In this document: piece by piece, positions 32,201 through 41,254 of the stretch | Layout of the letters: each line of letters opens with the position of its first letter | Position numbering within the stretch: position 1 is the stretch's first letter | Assembly (NCBI GenBank): GCA_017455845.1 | Contig: JAFSYY010000094.1 | Location: 1 to 54,536, forward strand | Source of the DNA: Prevotella sp. | Lineage (GTDB): Bacteria > Bacteroidota > Bacteroidia > Bacteroidales > Bacteroidaceae | Direction: 5' to 3' | DNA length: 54,536 nucleotides | Program-made: the position numbers and the translations under genes | Notes under the pieces: generated by a model | Database searches by the model: none | Told to the model about the DNA's origin: nothing | What the model saw: the letters and a program-made list of their open reading frames with translations, nothing else

Positions 32201-33661
32201 ATGATTACGTTTATAGTGAGCCTCGTGGCTCTTGTGTTGGGTTATTTCCTCTATGGACGCTTTGTAGAGAGAGTGTTTGGCCCTGACAACAGACCGACGC
32301 CGGCCGTTGCCAAGGCCGATGGTGTGGACTTCATGGTGCTGCCGTCGTGGAAGATCTTCATGATTCAGTTCCTCAATATTGCCGGCACAGGCCCTATCTT
32401 CGGTGCCATCATGGGTGCGAAGTTCGGTCCTGCCGCCTATCTGTGGATAGTGCTGGGATGCATCTTCGCCGGTGCTACGCACGACTATATGAGCGGTATG
32501 CTCTCGATGCGCAACGGCGGTGCTAACCTGCCGGAGATCATCGGCAAGTATCTGGGCAACATACCCAAGCAGGTGATGCTGGTATTCTCGGTATTCCTGC
32601 TGATGATGGTAGGTGCGGTGTTCGTATATAGCCCTGCCTCACTGCTGCAGACCCTGTGCATGGGTTCTGGCGTGGAACTGCTTCAAAGCAGCACGTTCTG
32701 GATTATCGTCATCTTCGTTTACTATGTCATTGCCACGATGATGCCCATCGACAAGATTATCGGCAAGATTTATCCGCTCTTTGCCTTCTCGCTGCTGTTC
32801 ATGGCTGTGGCGCTGATGGTGATGCTGTTTACCAAGATGCCCGACATTCCAGAGGTATGGGAGGGCGTTGGTGAGGCCTCGCTGACCACGAAGAACATCT
32901 TCCCCTGTCTGTTTATTACCATCGCCTGTGGAGCCATCAGCGGCTTCCATGCTACGCAGAGCCCCTTGATGGCCCGCTGCGTAAAGAGCGAGAAGACGGG
33001 GCGCCCTATCTTCTATGGTGCCATGATAACCGAGGGACTGGTAGCACTCATCTGGGCTACTGTGGCCATGTATTTCTTCTATAACGAGCCTACGCCCGGC
33101 TATCAGGAGATGGCTGGTGGCGAGCAGATTATCAGCAAGGCTCCTGGCATCGTGAATATGGTCTGTGAGAACTGGCTCGGACTCTTTGGCAGCATCCTGG
33201 CAATCCTCGGCGTGGTGGCAGCACCCATCACCAGTGGTGATACCGCCCTTCGCTCGGCCCGCCTTATCATTGCCGACTTCATCCACCTAGAGCAGCGGAG
33301 CATCAGCAAGCGCCTGTATGTCTGCGTGCCTATGTTTGCTGCTGTCATTGCCCTCCTTATCTGGCAGATGGCCAATCCAGAGGGCTTCGATGTGATATGG
33401 AGTTGGTTCGGATGGAGCAACCAGACGCTGTCGGTCTTCACCCTCTGGGCTATCACCGTCTATCTGGTGCAGCAGCGCAAGAACTATTTCATCACGCTTA
33501 TTCCTGCCCTGTTTATGACGACGGTATGCATGACCTATCTGCTTTCCGAGCAGGTGCTGAGTCTTGACTTCACATACGCCGTATGCATTGCAGTGGTAAC
33601 ATGTGTGGTTGCCTTAGGCTGGTTCCTACTGTGGAAATCAAAAAGGAAGATTGAAAATTGA
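32201..33661 (+). CDS. cstA: Carbon starvation protein A family transporter
   Basis: 486 residues, about 13 hydrophobic segments. MITFIVSLVALVLGYFLYGRF, QFLNIAGTGPIFGAIMGAKFGPAAYLWIVLG, HDYMSGMLSMRNGGANLPEI and AAPITSGDTALRSARLIIAD are CstA/BtsT signatures. Members carry pyruvate or peptides during starvation. It is shorter than E. coli CstA (about 700 residues) but normal for the short class. The promoter fixes the start. The C-terminal KIEN and TGA stop come from a heptamer array. The upstream 22-bp palindrome array is a strong candidate control region. Confidence 0.93.
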   Translation: MITFIVSLVALVLGYFLYGRFVERVFGPDNRPTPAVAKADGVDFMVLPSWKIFMIQFLNIAGTGPIFGAIMGAKFGPAAYLWIVLGCIFAGATHDYMSGMLSMRNGGANLPEIIGKYLGNIPKQVMLVFSVFLLMMVGAVFVYSPASLLQTLCMGSGVELLQSSTFWIIVIFVYYVIATMMPIDKIIGKIYPLFAFSLLFMAVALMVMLFTKMPDIPEVWEGVGEASLTTKNIFPCLFITIACGAISGFHATQSPLMARCVKSEKTGRPIFYGAMITEGLVALIWATVAMYFFYNEPTPGYQEMAGGEQIISKAPGIVNMVCENWLGLFGSILAILGVVAAPITSGDTALRSARLIIADFIHLEQRSISKRLYVCVPMFAAVIALLIWQMANPEGFDVIWSWFGWSNQTLSVFTLWAITVYLVQQRKNYFITLIPALFMTTVCMTYLLSEQVLSLDFTYAVCIAVVTCVVALGWFLLWKSKRKIEN

Positions 33662-33681
33662 AGATTGAAGATTGAAAATTA
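33648..33681. repeat. Heptamer array at the cstA stop
   Basis: attgaaa, attgaag, attgaag, attgaaa, attaaac. It encodes the last residues and TGA stop of cstA and fills the gap to the next gene. Confidence 0.85.
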
Positions 33682-33704
33682 AACTCAAAAATAGTAATAA
33701 GACA

Positions 33705-34205
33705 ATGAAGAAAACAATTGTAGCAGCGCTTTGTGCGCTATTGTTCACGCTCACTGGCAATGCACAGACGCAAGACAGTCTGCCTTTTGCCAAAGACAAG
33801 TTCTATACCGCTGCCAGCCTCTCAAACTTTGACATCAACTGGAATAAGAGTCAGAGTTGGCATGCTGATCTGGCTGCCAAGTGTGGATACCTGTTTGAGG
33901 ATGACTGGATGATAACTGCCAATTTAGGCTATGACTGGTACAAGGTGGGAAGTAATACTTTCAAGGCTGGTGCAGGCCTGCGCTACTATATCGAGCAGAA
34001 CGGCCTCTTCCTGGGTGCCGGTGCCGACTATCTACATTCCGAAGGCTTTGACGACTTTATGCCTACCGTTCAGTTGGGTTATGCGTTCTTCCTGAACCGC
34101 ACTGTGACCATTGAGCCCGAAGTCTACTATAACCTGAGTCTGAAAGATCATAATGAATACAGCGGCTTTGGCTTCCGCATCGGCTTCGGCATCTACTTTG
34201 AGTGA
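33705..34205 (+). CDS. Small outer-membrane beta-barrel-like protein
   Basis: 166 residues from the ATG at 33705 (MKKTIVAALCALLFTLTGNAQ signal peptide); an upstream in-frame reading from 33672 begins in repeat DNA and is not preferred. Mature sequence alternates in strands (KCGYLFEDDWMITANLGYDW; FKAGAGLRYYIEQNGLFLGAGADY; PTVQLGYAFFLNRTVTIEPEVYYNLSL) and ends with FRIGFGIYFE, an outer-membrane barrel pattern of the OmpW/OprF-like size class. Function unknown. Sits between cstA and nadC, separated on both sides by heptamer arrays. Confidence 0.82.
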   Translation: MKKTIVAALCALLFTLTGNAQTQDSLPFAKDKFYTAASLSNFDINWNKSQSWHADLAAKCGYLFEDDWMITANLGYDWYKVGSNTFKAGAGLRYYIEQNGLFLGAGADYLHSEGFDDFMPTVQLGYAFFLNRTVTIEPEVYYNLSLKDHNEYSGFGFRIGFGIYFE

Positions 34206-34235
34206 TTGAAGATTGAAGATTGAAAATTGAAGATT
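34204..34235. repeat. Heptamer array upstream of nadC
   Basis: attgaag, attgaag, attgaaa, attgaag, att, running from the stop of the barrel gene to the base before the nadC ATG. Its gaag segments lie at ribosome-binding distance from the ATG. Confidence 0.9.
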
Positions 34236-35084
34236 ATGCTGAGTGTAGAGGAATTGAATGATAAGTTGATAGACCTCGCTTTTGCCGAGGATATCGGCGA
34301 TGGTGACCATACCACGCTCTGCTGCATCCCCGAGGATGCGATGGGCAAGAGTCACCTGTTGATCAAGGAAGACGGCATCCTGGCAGGTGTAGAGATAGCC
34401 AAGGAGGTGTTCCACCGCTTTGACCCCGACATGCAGGTCGAGGTGCTGATGGGCGACGGCTCGCGTGTAAAGAAAGGTGACATAGCCATGGTGGTGACGG
34501 GTCGCGTTCGCTCGTTGCTGCAGACTGAGCGTCTGATGCTCAACATCATGCAGCGCATGAGTGGCATTGCCACGATGACCGACCGCTATGTGAAGCGCTT
34601 AGAGGGAACAGGTACCCGTGTGCTCGACACCCGTAAGACTACTCCCGGCATGCGCATGCTGGAGAAACAGGCCGTGAAGATTGGTGGTGGGTGCAACCAC
34701 CGTATCGGACTCTTCGACATGATTCTGCTGAAGGACAATCATGTGGACTTTGCCGGCGGCATTGTCAATGCTATTGACCGCTGTCATAAATACCTGGAAG
34801 AAAAGGGATTGAACCTGAAGATTGAAATTGAAGTTAGAAACTTCGACGAACTCCAGCAGGTGCTCAATCATGGTGGTGTTGACCGTGTGATGCTCGACAA
34901 CTTCAGCGTGGCTGACACGAAGAAAGCCGTCGAGATGGTGAACCACCGCTTCGAGACAGAGTCGAGTGGCGGTATTACCTTCGACACCATTCGCGACTAT
35001 GCCGAGCAGGGCGTTGACTTTATCTCCGTGGGTGCCTTGACGCATAGTGTGAAAGGACTCGATATGTCGTTTAAGGCGTGTTGA
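34236..35084 (+). CDS. nadC: Quinolinate phosphoribosyltransferase
   Basis: 282 residues from the ATG at 34236; an in-frame TTG three codons upstream lies in repeat DNA. Motifs: EDIGDGDHTTLCCIP, ERLMLNIMQRMSGIATMT, VLDTRKTTPGMRMLEKQAVKIGGGCNHRIGLFDMILLKDNH (substrate and PRPP site) and EIEVRNFDEL. It converts quinolinate and PRPP to nicotinate mononucleotide in NAD synthesis. Stop TGA at 35082-35084 falls at the first unit of a heptamer array that then supplies the next gene's start. Confidence 0.96.
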   Translation: MLSVEELNDKLIDLAFAEDIGDGDHTTLCCIPEDAMGKSHLLIKEDGILAGVEIAKEVFHRFDPDMQVEVLMGDGSRVKKGDIAMVVTGRVRSLLQTERLMLNIMQRMSGIATMTDRYVKRLEGTGTRVLDTRKTTPGMRMLEKQAVKIGGGCNHRIGLFDMILLKDNHVDFAGGIVNAIDRCHKYLEEKGLNLKIEIEVRNFDELQQVLNHGGVDRVMLDNFSVADTKKAVEMVNHRFETESSGGITFDTIRDYAEQGVDFISVGALTHSVKGLDMSFKAC

Positions 35085-35110
35085 GAAGTGAGAAGTGAGA
35101 AGTGAGAAGA
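35083..35110. repeat. Heptamer array, gagaagt x3 plus gagaaga
   Basis: Four units in exact register. The array overlaps the nadC TGA stop on its left and contains the GTG start of the glucosaminidase gene (35102-35104) on its right, so it joins two genes. Confidence 0.93.
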
Positions 35111-36019
35111 CGTAGATTGTTTCTGCTGGGTGTCCTGTTGCTGAGCGCAGGGATGGCTTGTGCGCAATCCACATGGAATGTGCGCTACCAGAGGTATATT
35201 GACCAGTATAAGGACTGTGCCATTGAGCAGATGCTGAAGTGGAATATTCCTGCCAGCATCACGTTGGCACAGGGACTGCTGGAGAGCGGTGCTGGCGAGA
35301 GCGACCTGGCCCGTCGCGCCAATAATCACTTCGGCATCAAGTGTCACGGCTGGTCGGGAGCCACGGTCTATAAGGACGATGATGCCCGCAATGAGTGTTT
35401 CCGCCGTTATGCTTCCGTCTTCGACTCTTACGAGGACCATTCCTTGTTTCTATCCAGAGGGAAGCGCTATCAAGGGTTGTTTAAACTCAAGAAGACCGAC
35501 TACAAGGGCTGGGCACGCGGCCTGAAGGCGGCTGGCTATGCCACAAACCCGAAGTATGCCGACCGATTGATTGACATCATCCAGTTGTATCGTCTCTATC
35601 AGTACGATAAGGCCCGCTCGTATGACAAGTTCATGACCAGGCATGCCAAAGACCATAATGCTAACGGACAACCTCTGCATGCTATCGGTCAGTATAACAA
35701 GAACTATTTCCTGTATGCCAGAAGGGGCGATACCTTCCGAACTATTGGCGAAGAGATAGGCATATCGTACAGGAAGATTGCCAAATACAACGAGCGTGAC
35801 AAAAACGACCTGCTACAGGAGGGAGAAGTTGTATGGCTGAAGAAGAAGCAGAAGAAGGCGCCGAAGGAATACAAGGATCGTCTACACTACGTGCGTCAGG
35901 GAGAATCCATGTATGCTATTGCCCAGAAATATGGCATCCGTCTGAAGTCACTCTACAAGATGAATAAACTATCACCCGATTACGATATCCGTGTAGGTGA
36001 TGCGCTGAAACTGCGATAG
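35102..36019 (+). CDS. LysM-containing N-acetylglucosaminidase (GH73-like)
   Basis: 305 residues from GTG 35102 (MRRRRLFLLGVLLLSAGMACAQ signal peptide; no ATG is available before the hydrophobic core). Residues about 30-175 form the glucosaminidase domain with ASITLAQGLLESGAGESDLA (catalytic Glu) and NNHFGIKCHGW. Two LysM repeats follow (YFLYARRGDTFRTIGEEIG; LHYVRQGESMYAIAQKYGI). It would cut peptidoglycan glycan chains in the periplasm. The start codon lies in a heptamer array 18 bases after nadC. Confidence 0.92.
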   Translation: MRRRRLFLLGVLLLSAGMACAQSTWNVRYQRYIDQYKDCAIEQMLKWNIPASITLAQGLLESGAGESDLARRANNHFGIKCHGWSGATVYKDDDARNECFRRYASVFDSYEDHSLFLSRGKRYQGLFKLKKTDYKGWARGLKAAGYATNPKYADRLIDIIQLYRLYQYDKARSYDKFMTRHAKDHNANGQPLHAIGQYNKNYFLYARRGDTFRTIGEEIGISYRKIAKYNERDKNDLLQEGEVVWLKKKQKKAPKEYKDRLHYVRQGESMYAIAQKYGIRLKSLYKMNKLSPDYDIRVGDALKLR

Positions 36020-36035
36020 TGTGTATGTTTAAGCG

Positions 36036-36401
36036 TTAAAGATGTGGCAATAGTTGCTGCACGTAGGGGCGTTCCCAGTCGCGCAGGTGATGGCGGGTGT
36101 CATCATACTGTAGTATGTCAAGGTCGATGTTCACGATGCCCTGTTCGCGGTCTTCCTGAGTACGTCCTAATTGTTTCTCAATATCTTTCAGGGCATCTTT
36201 CAGTTGGCTGAAAGTCAGTGTCGTCAGGGCTTCCACCATCTGGTTATGATAAGGGCAGGGGCCTTTGCCTCCGTATGGAGGGCTCTCTATCACCATCGTA
36301 TAATGCTCAAAACAAAGAATCTGCTCGAGGCACTTGCGTGCTTCGGGCAGATTCTTTTCTGCATCGCTGTTCGAGCCTAACAATATGATACAATTATGCA
36401 T
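36036..36401 (-). CDS. folK: HPPK (2-amino-4-hydroxy-6-hydroxymethyldihydropteridine diphosphokinase)
   Basis: 121 residues, short for the family (about 150-160). IILLGSNSDAEKNLPEARKCL opens the fold, SPPYGGKGPCPYHNQMVEALT is the pterin-binding region, and NIDLDIL carries the two metal-binding Asp residues. The usual WGPR before DLDIL is replaced by REQGIVN. It makes the folate precursor pyrophosphate. Its ATG (36399-36401) and the upstream maeB stop lie in the same heptamer array. Confidence 0.85.
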   Translation of the reverse strand: MHNCIILLGSNSDAEKNLPEARKCLEQILCFEHYTMVIESPPYGGKGPCPYHNQMVEALTTLTFSQLKDALKDIEKQLGRTQEDREQGIVNIDLDILQYDDTRHHLRDWERPYVQQLLPHL

Positions 36402-36423
36402 TATGAATTATGCATTATGCATT
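36393..36423. repeat. Heptamer array bridging maeB and folK
   Basis: attatgc, attatga, attatgc, attatgc in register. The minus-strand ATG of folK (36399-36401) and the TAA stop of maeB (36415-36417) both fall in it, so one array makes the end of one gene and the start of the next. Confidence 0.93.
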
Positions 36424-38718
36424 TCTTTGGTTAATGCGTTTCTTCACCTTATCCACGTAAGCATCGATGACTGCCACGGATACGATATTCACCACGTCGC
36501 GCACTGAGGCACCGAAGTCGATAAAGTGGATGGGTTTGTTAAGTCCCATCTGGATAGGACCGATAATCTCCACGTCGGCATCAAGCATCTGTAGCATTTT
36601 GTAACTGGAGCGTGCCGAGGTGAGGTTAGGGAACACCAGCGTGTTCACGTCCTTACCCTGCAAGCGTGTAAACCCATATTGACTGTCACGCAGTTCGCGG
36701 TCTAATGCGAAGCCTATCTGCATCTCGCCGTCAATGGCCAGGTCGGGATATTGTGTCTGCATCTGTTCCACGGCTGCTCTCACCTTCTGTGCACCGTCGC
36801 TTTGGCTTGAGCCGAAGTTGGAGTGCGAGATCATGGAGATGACTGGTTTCTCATTAAAGAAACGTACAGCAGTGGCTGCCAGTTTCGCAATATCCACTAG
36901 CGTGTCGGTATCGGGATTCTCGTTGACCAGGGTGTCGGCGATATAGAGGGTACCCCTTGGTGAGTTGATGATATGCATGGTGCCGAAGTGTTTGTATTCT
37001 GGTCGTATGCCAATCACCTCGTTGACCACCTTGATGGTGTTGGAATACTTCGTGTAAAGACCTGTGATGAAAGCATCGGCATCGCCCGTCTCTACCATCA
37101 TCATGCCGAAGTAGTTGCGCTCGAACATCTTGTCGTTGGCCTCCTGGAAGGTGTAGCCGTCACGCTGGCGTTTCTCGGCCAGGATGCGGGCGTAGCGTTC
37201 GCGTCGTTCCTGTTCGTCGGGATGGCGCAGGTTGACAATCTCGATGCCCTCCAGGTTGAGGTCTAACTCCTTCGCCATCTTTGCAATGACTTCATCGTTG
37301 CCCAGCAGTATAGGCTGGCATATACCCTCGCTCTTGGCCTGCACAGCGGCTTTGAGCATGGTGGGGTGGACGGCTTCGGCAAAGACCACCCGTTGTGGAT
37401 GGGCTGCTGCCGTGGCGTAGAGTTTCTGAGTGAGTTTGGTCTCTTGTCCCAAGAGCACAGACAAAGAATCCTTGTATTGTTCCCAATTCTCAATAGTCTT
37501 ACGAGCCACACCGCTGTCGATGGCAGCCTTGGCCACGGCCGCACTGACCTCGGAGATGAGTCGTGGATCAACAGGTTTGGGAATAAAGTAGTCGCGTCCG
37601 AACTTCAGGTTATTTACCTTGTAAACATCATTAACCACATCGGGCACCGGCTGTTTAGCCAGGTCGGCAATGGCATGTACGGCCGCCAGTTTCATCTCCT
37701 CGTTGATGGCAGTGGCGTGAACGTCGAGGGCACCACGGAAGATATAGGGGAAGCCGATGACGTTGTTGATCTGGTTGGGATAGTCGGTGCGGCCTGTTGA
37801 CATCAGCACGTCAGGGCGTGCGTCCATAGCATCCTCGTAGGAGATCTCCGGCACGGGGTTGGCCAGTGCGAAGATCACGGGATTAGGTGCCATGGAACGT
37901 ACCATATCCTTAGTGAGCACGTTGCCCTTCGACAGTCCCACGAAGACATCGGCACCCTTCACGGCGTCTTCCAGTGTGCGGATGTCGCGGCGTGAGGTAG
38001 CGAAGAAACGCTTCTGCTCATTCAGGTCTTGACGGTCCTGGGAAATGACACCCTTTGAGTCGAGCATCACGATATTCTCTTTGCTGGCACCAATGGCCAT
38101 ATAGAGTTTGGTGCAAGAGATGGCGGCGGCACCGGCGCCGTTGACCACAATCTGCACCTGACTGATATCCTTGCCGCATACCTCCAGGGCATTCTTCAGT
38201 CCGGCGGCACTGATGATGGCCGTGCCGTGCTGGTCGTCGTGCATCACGGGGATGTCGAGTGTCTTTTTCAGTCGTTCCTCTATATAGAAACATTCCGGGG
38301 CCTTGATATCTTCCAGGTTAATGCCGCCGAAGGTGGGGGCAATACGTTCTACGGCCTCGCAGAACTTCTCTGGGTCTTTCTCGTTAACCTCGATGTCAAA
38401 CACATCTATGCCGCCATAGATCTTGAACAGCAGACCTTTACCTTCCATCACGGGCTTACCACTGAGGGCACCGATGTCACCCAGTCCGAGGACGGCCGTG
38501 CCATTGGAGATGACAGCCACCAGGTTGCCTTTGTCCGTATAGCGGTAGGCATCCTCCGGATTATTCTGTATCTCCAGACAGGGATATGCCACGCCAGGCG
38601 AATAAGCCAGGCTAAGGTCGGTTTGTGTACGATAAGCCTTGGTGGGCTTCACTTCGATTTTTCCTGGCCGCCCGCTCTCATGATACTCCAGTGCGGCCTC
38701 TTTTGTTATCTTTGCCAT
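36415..38718 (-). CDS. maeB: NADP-dependent malic enzyme with C-terminal phosphotransacetylase-like domain
   Basis: 767 residues. Residues 1-430 are malic enzyme: [54 protein letters not shown] and [11 protein letters not shown] (NADP site). Residues about 431-767 are phosphotransacetylase-like ([24 protein letters not shown] linker before it), ending [19 protein letters not shown]. This fused form is the MaeB class; the tail usually regulates rather than catalyses. It decarboxylates malate to pyruvate. The last residues and stop codon lie in a heptamer array. Confidence 0.96.
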   Translation of the reverse strand: MAKITKEAALEYHESGRPGKIEVKPTKAYRTQTDLSLAYSPGVAYPCLEIQNNPEDAYRYTDKGNLVAVISNGTAVLGLGDIGALSGKPVMEGKGLLFKIYGGIDVFDIEVNEKDPEKFCEAVERIAPTFGGINLEDIKAPECFYIEERLKKTLDIPVMHDDQHGTAIISAAGLKNALEVCGKDISQVQIVVNGAGAAAISCTKLYMAIGASKENIVMLDSKGVISQDRQDLNEQKRFFATSRRDIRTLEDAVKGADVFVGLSKGNVLTKDMVRSMAPNPVIFALANPVPEISYEDAMDARPDVLMSTGRTDYPNQINNVIGFPYIFRGALDVHATAINEEMKLAAVHAIADLAKQPVPDVVNDVYKVNNLKFGRDYFIPKPVDPRLISEVSAAVAKAAIDSGVARKTIENWEQYKDSLSVLLGQETKLTQKLYATAAAHPQRVVFAEAVHPTMLKAAVQAKSEGICQPILLGNDEVIAKMAKELDLNLEGIEIVNLRHPDEQERRERYARILAEKRQRDGYTFQEANDKMFERNYFGMMMVETGDADAFITGLYTKYSNTIKVVNEVIGIRPEYKHFGTMHIINSPRGTLYIADTLVNENPDTDTLVDIAKLAATAVRFFNEKPVISMISHSNFGSSQSDGAQKVRAAVEQMQTQYPDLAIDGEMQIGFALDRELRDSQYGFTRLQGKDVNTLVFPNLTSARSSYKMLQMLDADVEIIGPIQMGLNKPIHFIDFGASVRDVVNIVSVAVIDAYVDKVKKRINQRNA

Positions 38719-38727
38719 CGTATATAT

Positions 38728-38776
38728 AATTCATAATTAATAATTCACAATTCACAATTCATAATTCACAATTAAA
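38728..38776. repeat. Heptamer array, aattcac/aattcat units
   Basis: Seven units in register: aattcat, aattaat, aattcac, aattcac, aattcat, aattcac, aattaaa. It fills the gap between the putative porin gene and maeB. Confidence 0.92.
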
Positions 38777-38785
38777 GACTCACCT

Positions 38786-40993
38786 CTAATTAAAGAAGTT
38801 CCACGAGATACCCATGTGGAGCACGGAGGCATTCATGGGATAGTGTGGAACAAGAAAATACTGGCTCTTGAAGTTATCGGCCAATGCGTTTTGCATCAGC
38901 AGGAAGAAGCGTGCATGCTTCAGGTGCAAATTGGCATAGGCATCCACGAAGGGGAAATTGCCAATTTCCATGCGTGCGTCTGGGTTCTCCTGCACGGCAT
39001 ACTGATTGAGTGTCGGACAGAAGTCGGGGGCTTTATAGTTGGTAAACCATGTGGCGGCAGCCCCCAGTTCCACGCGCAGCACGCCAGCCACCATAAACTG
39101 GAAGTAGAGGTTGGAGAAGACATTCAGCGAGGGCAGCGGCAGCACGTCGTTGTCCGATGACAACTGATAGGTCACGATGTTGTCCCAGTGCAACGGACCG
39201 AGTTTGAGTTTCTGGTCTAGTTGGGCGGTCATCACATTCAGGTTGCTGCTATGCTGTCGCACGGCGGCAGTGAGCATTGTGTTCTTCTCTCCCACACGTT
39301 GGTAGTTCATGCCGTAGTATGTATAGTTCTGTATTTCTTCTATGGCCACCCTTAGCCTCGTCTTGGTCTTCTCGTACACGAAGTCGCCCTCAATGCGTGT
39401 GCGCATCTCTTTGTCCAGGTCGTTGTCCCACCACAGGTGCTTGGAATGGAACTTACGTTCATAGAACGTGGGGTTGAGGCGGTGCATGTAGGCTTTGGCT
39501 GCCAGTCTGACGGTGTCGCCCATGAAGGCGAAGTTCAGGTCGGTGCTGCCTTCCAGTTTCATTTGTCCGGCATCTTCGCCCGCTATCCATGCCTCTGCCA
39601 GCAGGTTATAGTGCAGCGTTCGTCCCATGGTCTTCTGTAGTTGTCCGCCGATGCTGATACTGTGTTCGCTGAAGCCTTCCCCTTCCAGCCATGCCGTGCT
39701 GTCGGCACCGACGACAGGCAACTGGAAGCGTCGCATCTCATGTGAGGCAAAGACCTTCAATCCTGCCGGCACGTATTTGTTGAATCCCTCAAGCAGTGCC
39801 ACGGCCACGGTGTTGCGCAAGCCGAAATACTTGGTGTCGTCCCTGATGGAGTCGCCACCATAGTCACCATCGTATTTATTATAATAGGTGTTGGCGAAAA
39901 AGTTGTCAGGTGTCTGATAAGCCAGGTATCTCCGCTCGTAACTGCCGAGTTCTGCCGTATGGATGAAACTGGTCACCGGCACATATTCGTCTTTCATGAA
40001 CATGGCTGTCGAGTCCGTTGCCAGTGAGTCTTTCAGTGCAGCGGTCTCTGTCGGCTGGTTTTGATTCTCTGCGTTAAGGCTGTCTTTTTTGTTCTGCTCT
40101 GCCGATGCCATGGCGAATTTCTTGGCCTCTATCTCTTCGTCGGTCATCTTCACCTTGCGGTAGAAGCCCACGTTATAGCGGTGTGTCAGGAAGAAGCGGT
40201 CGTTGTCGTTGCGATTCCAGTGGTACTGCAGGATGGTGGGTATCTCGTTGGACGAATAGGACTCTGAGAAGCGTTCCGAGTGGGTGATATAGTCATCGTT
40301 GGTGATACCGCCGTTTTCTGTTGTTTTCTCGTGGTGTGTGGAGTAAAGGGCATGCATCTGATAGCGGTCGCCCATGTAACTAATATAAAAGGATGCTCCG
40401 AAATGGCTGGTGCTCTGGTTCTGGTAGTAGCCGCGACCATAAGCGTAGTTGAGATCCATGCCTATGCCCAGTTGCTTGTTGGCATTGACTGCAAACTTGG
40501 CATCGATGTGGTCTTCGCCGTTCAACTTGTCGCCACAGTTGTCGTAGGCCAGGTTAGTGATGGGCGACAGGGTATTGGTGAAATGCCACTCATCGGGTTG
40601 TCGGAATATCTGGCTGTAGACATCGGTAAAGGCAAACTGCTGTTTCTCTTTCCTGTCAATGAAGATGCGGTTCTGTCGAGCGGCATAGTTGTTGCCGATG
40701 GTGTTGTATTCCATGTGATGTCCCATGGGCAGGGTTGACTGTGGATAGAGGTGTGGCATGGTGTCTACCTCCGCTTTGATGATGTCGCCGAAGCGTCTGT
40801 CCACCGTCCACACGTAAATACCCTTTGGCACCTCTTTGTTCTTGTTGGTTGTGTCGTTGCGGTGTGGGTTGAACGAGCCGCTACTGCCTTCCTGCATCAG
40901 AGAGGCAGGGTTGAGCGTCTGTGCCTCTGCCTGTTGAACAGGCGTCAGCATGGCAGTGACGATGGAGAGCAGCAGTAGGTAGTAACGTCTCAT
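38786..40993 (-). CDS. Putative porin
   Basis: 735 residues. Signal peptide MRRYYLLLLSIVTAMLTPVQQAEAQ. Long series of amphipathic strands, a polar loop with a Glu/Asn-rich stretch (EQNKKDSLNAENQNQPTETA) and a C-terminal strand SVLHMGISWNFFN ending in an aromatic, matching the Bacteroidetes putative porin family. It would sit in the outer membrane; the cargo is unknown. It overlaps the 86-residue membrane protein by 4 bases and is last of a three-gene unit started at 41857. Confidence 0.86.
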   Translation of the reverse strand: MRRYYLLLLSIVTAMLTPVQQAEAQTLNPASLMQEGSSGSFNPHRNDTTNKNKEVPKGIYVWTVDRRFGDIIKAEVDTMPHLYPQSTLPMGHHMEYNTIGNNYAARQNRIFIDRKEKQQFAFTDVYSQIFRQPDEWHFTNTLSPITNLAYDNCGDKLNGEDHIDAKFAVNANKQLGIGMDLNYAYGRGYYQNQSTSHFGASFYISYMGDRYQMHALYSTHHEKTTENGGITNDDYITHSERFSESYSSNEIPTILQYHWNRNDNDRFFLTHRYNVGFYRKVKMTDEEIEAKKFAMASAEQNKKDSLNAENQNQPTETAALKDSLATDSTAMFMKDEYVPVTSFIHTAELGSYERRYLAYQTPDNFFANTYYNKYDGDYGGDSIRDDTKYFGLRNTVAVALLEGFNKYVPAGLKVFASHEMRRFQLPVVGADSTAWLEGEGFSEHSISIGGQLQKTMGRTLHYNLLAEAWIAGEDAGQMKLEGSTDLNFAFMGDTVRLAAKAYMHRLNPTFYERKFHSKHLWWDNDLDKEMRTRIEGDFVYEKTKTRLRVAIEEIQNYTYYGMNYQRVGEKNTMLTAAVRQHSSNLNVMTAQLDQKLKLGPLHWDNIVTYQLSSDNDVLPLPSLNVFSNLYFQFMVAGVLRVELGAAATWFTNYKAPDFCPTLNQYAVQENPDARMEIGNFPFVDAYANLHLKHARFFLLMQNALADNFKSQYFLVPHYPMNASVLHMGISWNFFN

Positions 40994-41250
40994 ATCTTCA
41001 ATAGGCGTAGTGCAAGTTCCACAAACTTGAATACCGATGCCACGATGAGTATATACTTGGCCAGTTCATGGTCGGCATAGAAATAGACTATGAGGCCGGC
41101 GATGGCACCAGCCATGAAGATGACGTTCAGCCAGAAGCGCAGCGTGCGCGTCTTGCTGGAGTCGCGGAAAGGCTCCAGATTGTGGCGTTTGGGATGGCTG
41201 ACCTGGTCGCGCTCTTCAGGCGACAGCAATGATTCTTCTTGTTGCATCAT
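40990..41250 (-). CDS. Small two-helix membrane protein
   Basis: 86 residues: a polar N-terminal 40 residues (EESLLSPEERDQVSHPKRHN), then two hydrophobic helices (FWLNVIFMAGAIAGLIVYFY; YILIVASVFKFVELALRLL). No family name comes to mind. Start lies 4 bases from the DUF4468 stop and the stop overlaps the porin start, so it is almost certainly translated with them. Confidence 0.8.
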   Translation of the reverse strand: MMQQEESLLSPEERDQVSHPKRHNLEPFRDSSKTRTLRFWLNVIFMAGAIAGLIVYFYADHELAKYILIVASVFKFVELALRLLKI

Positions 41251-41254
41251 CCTA

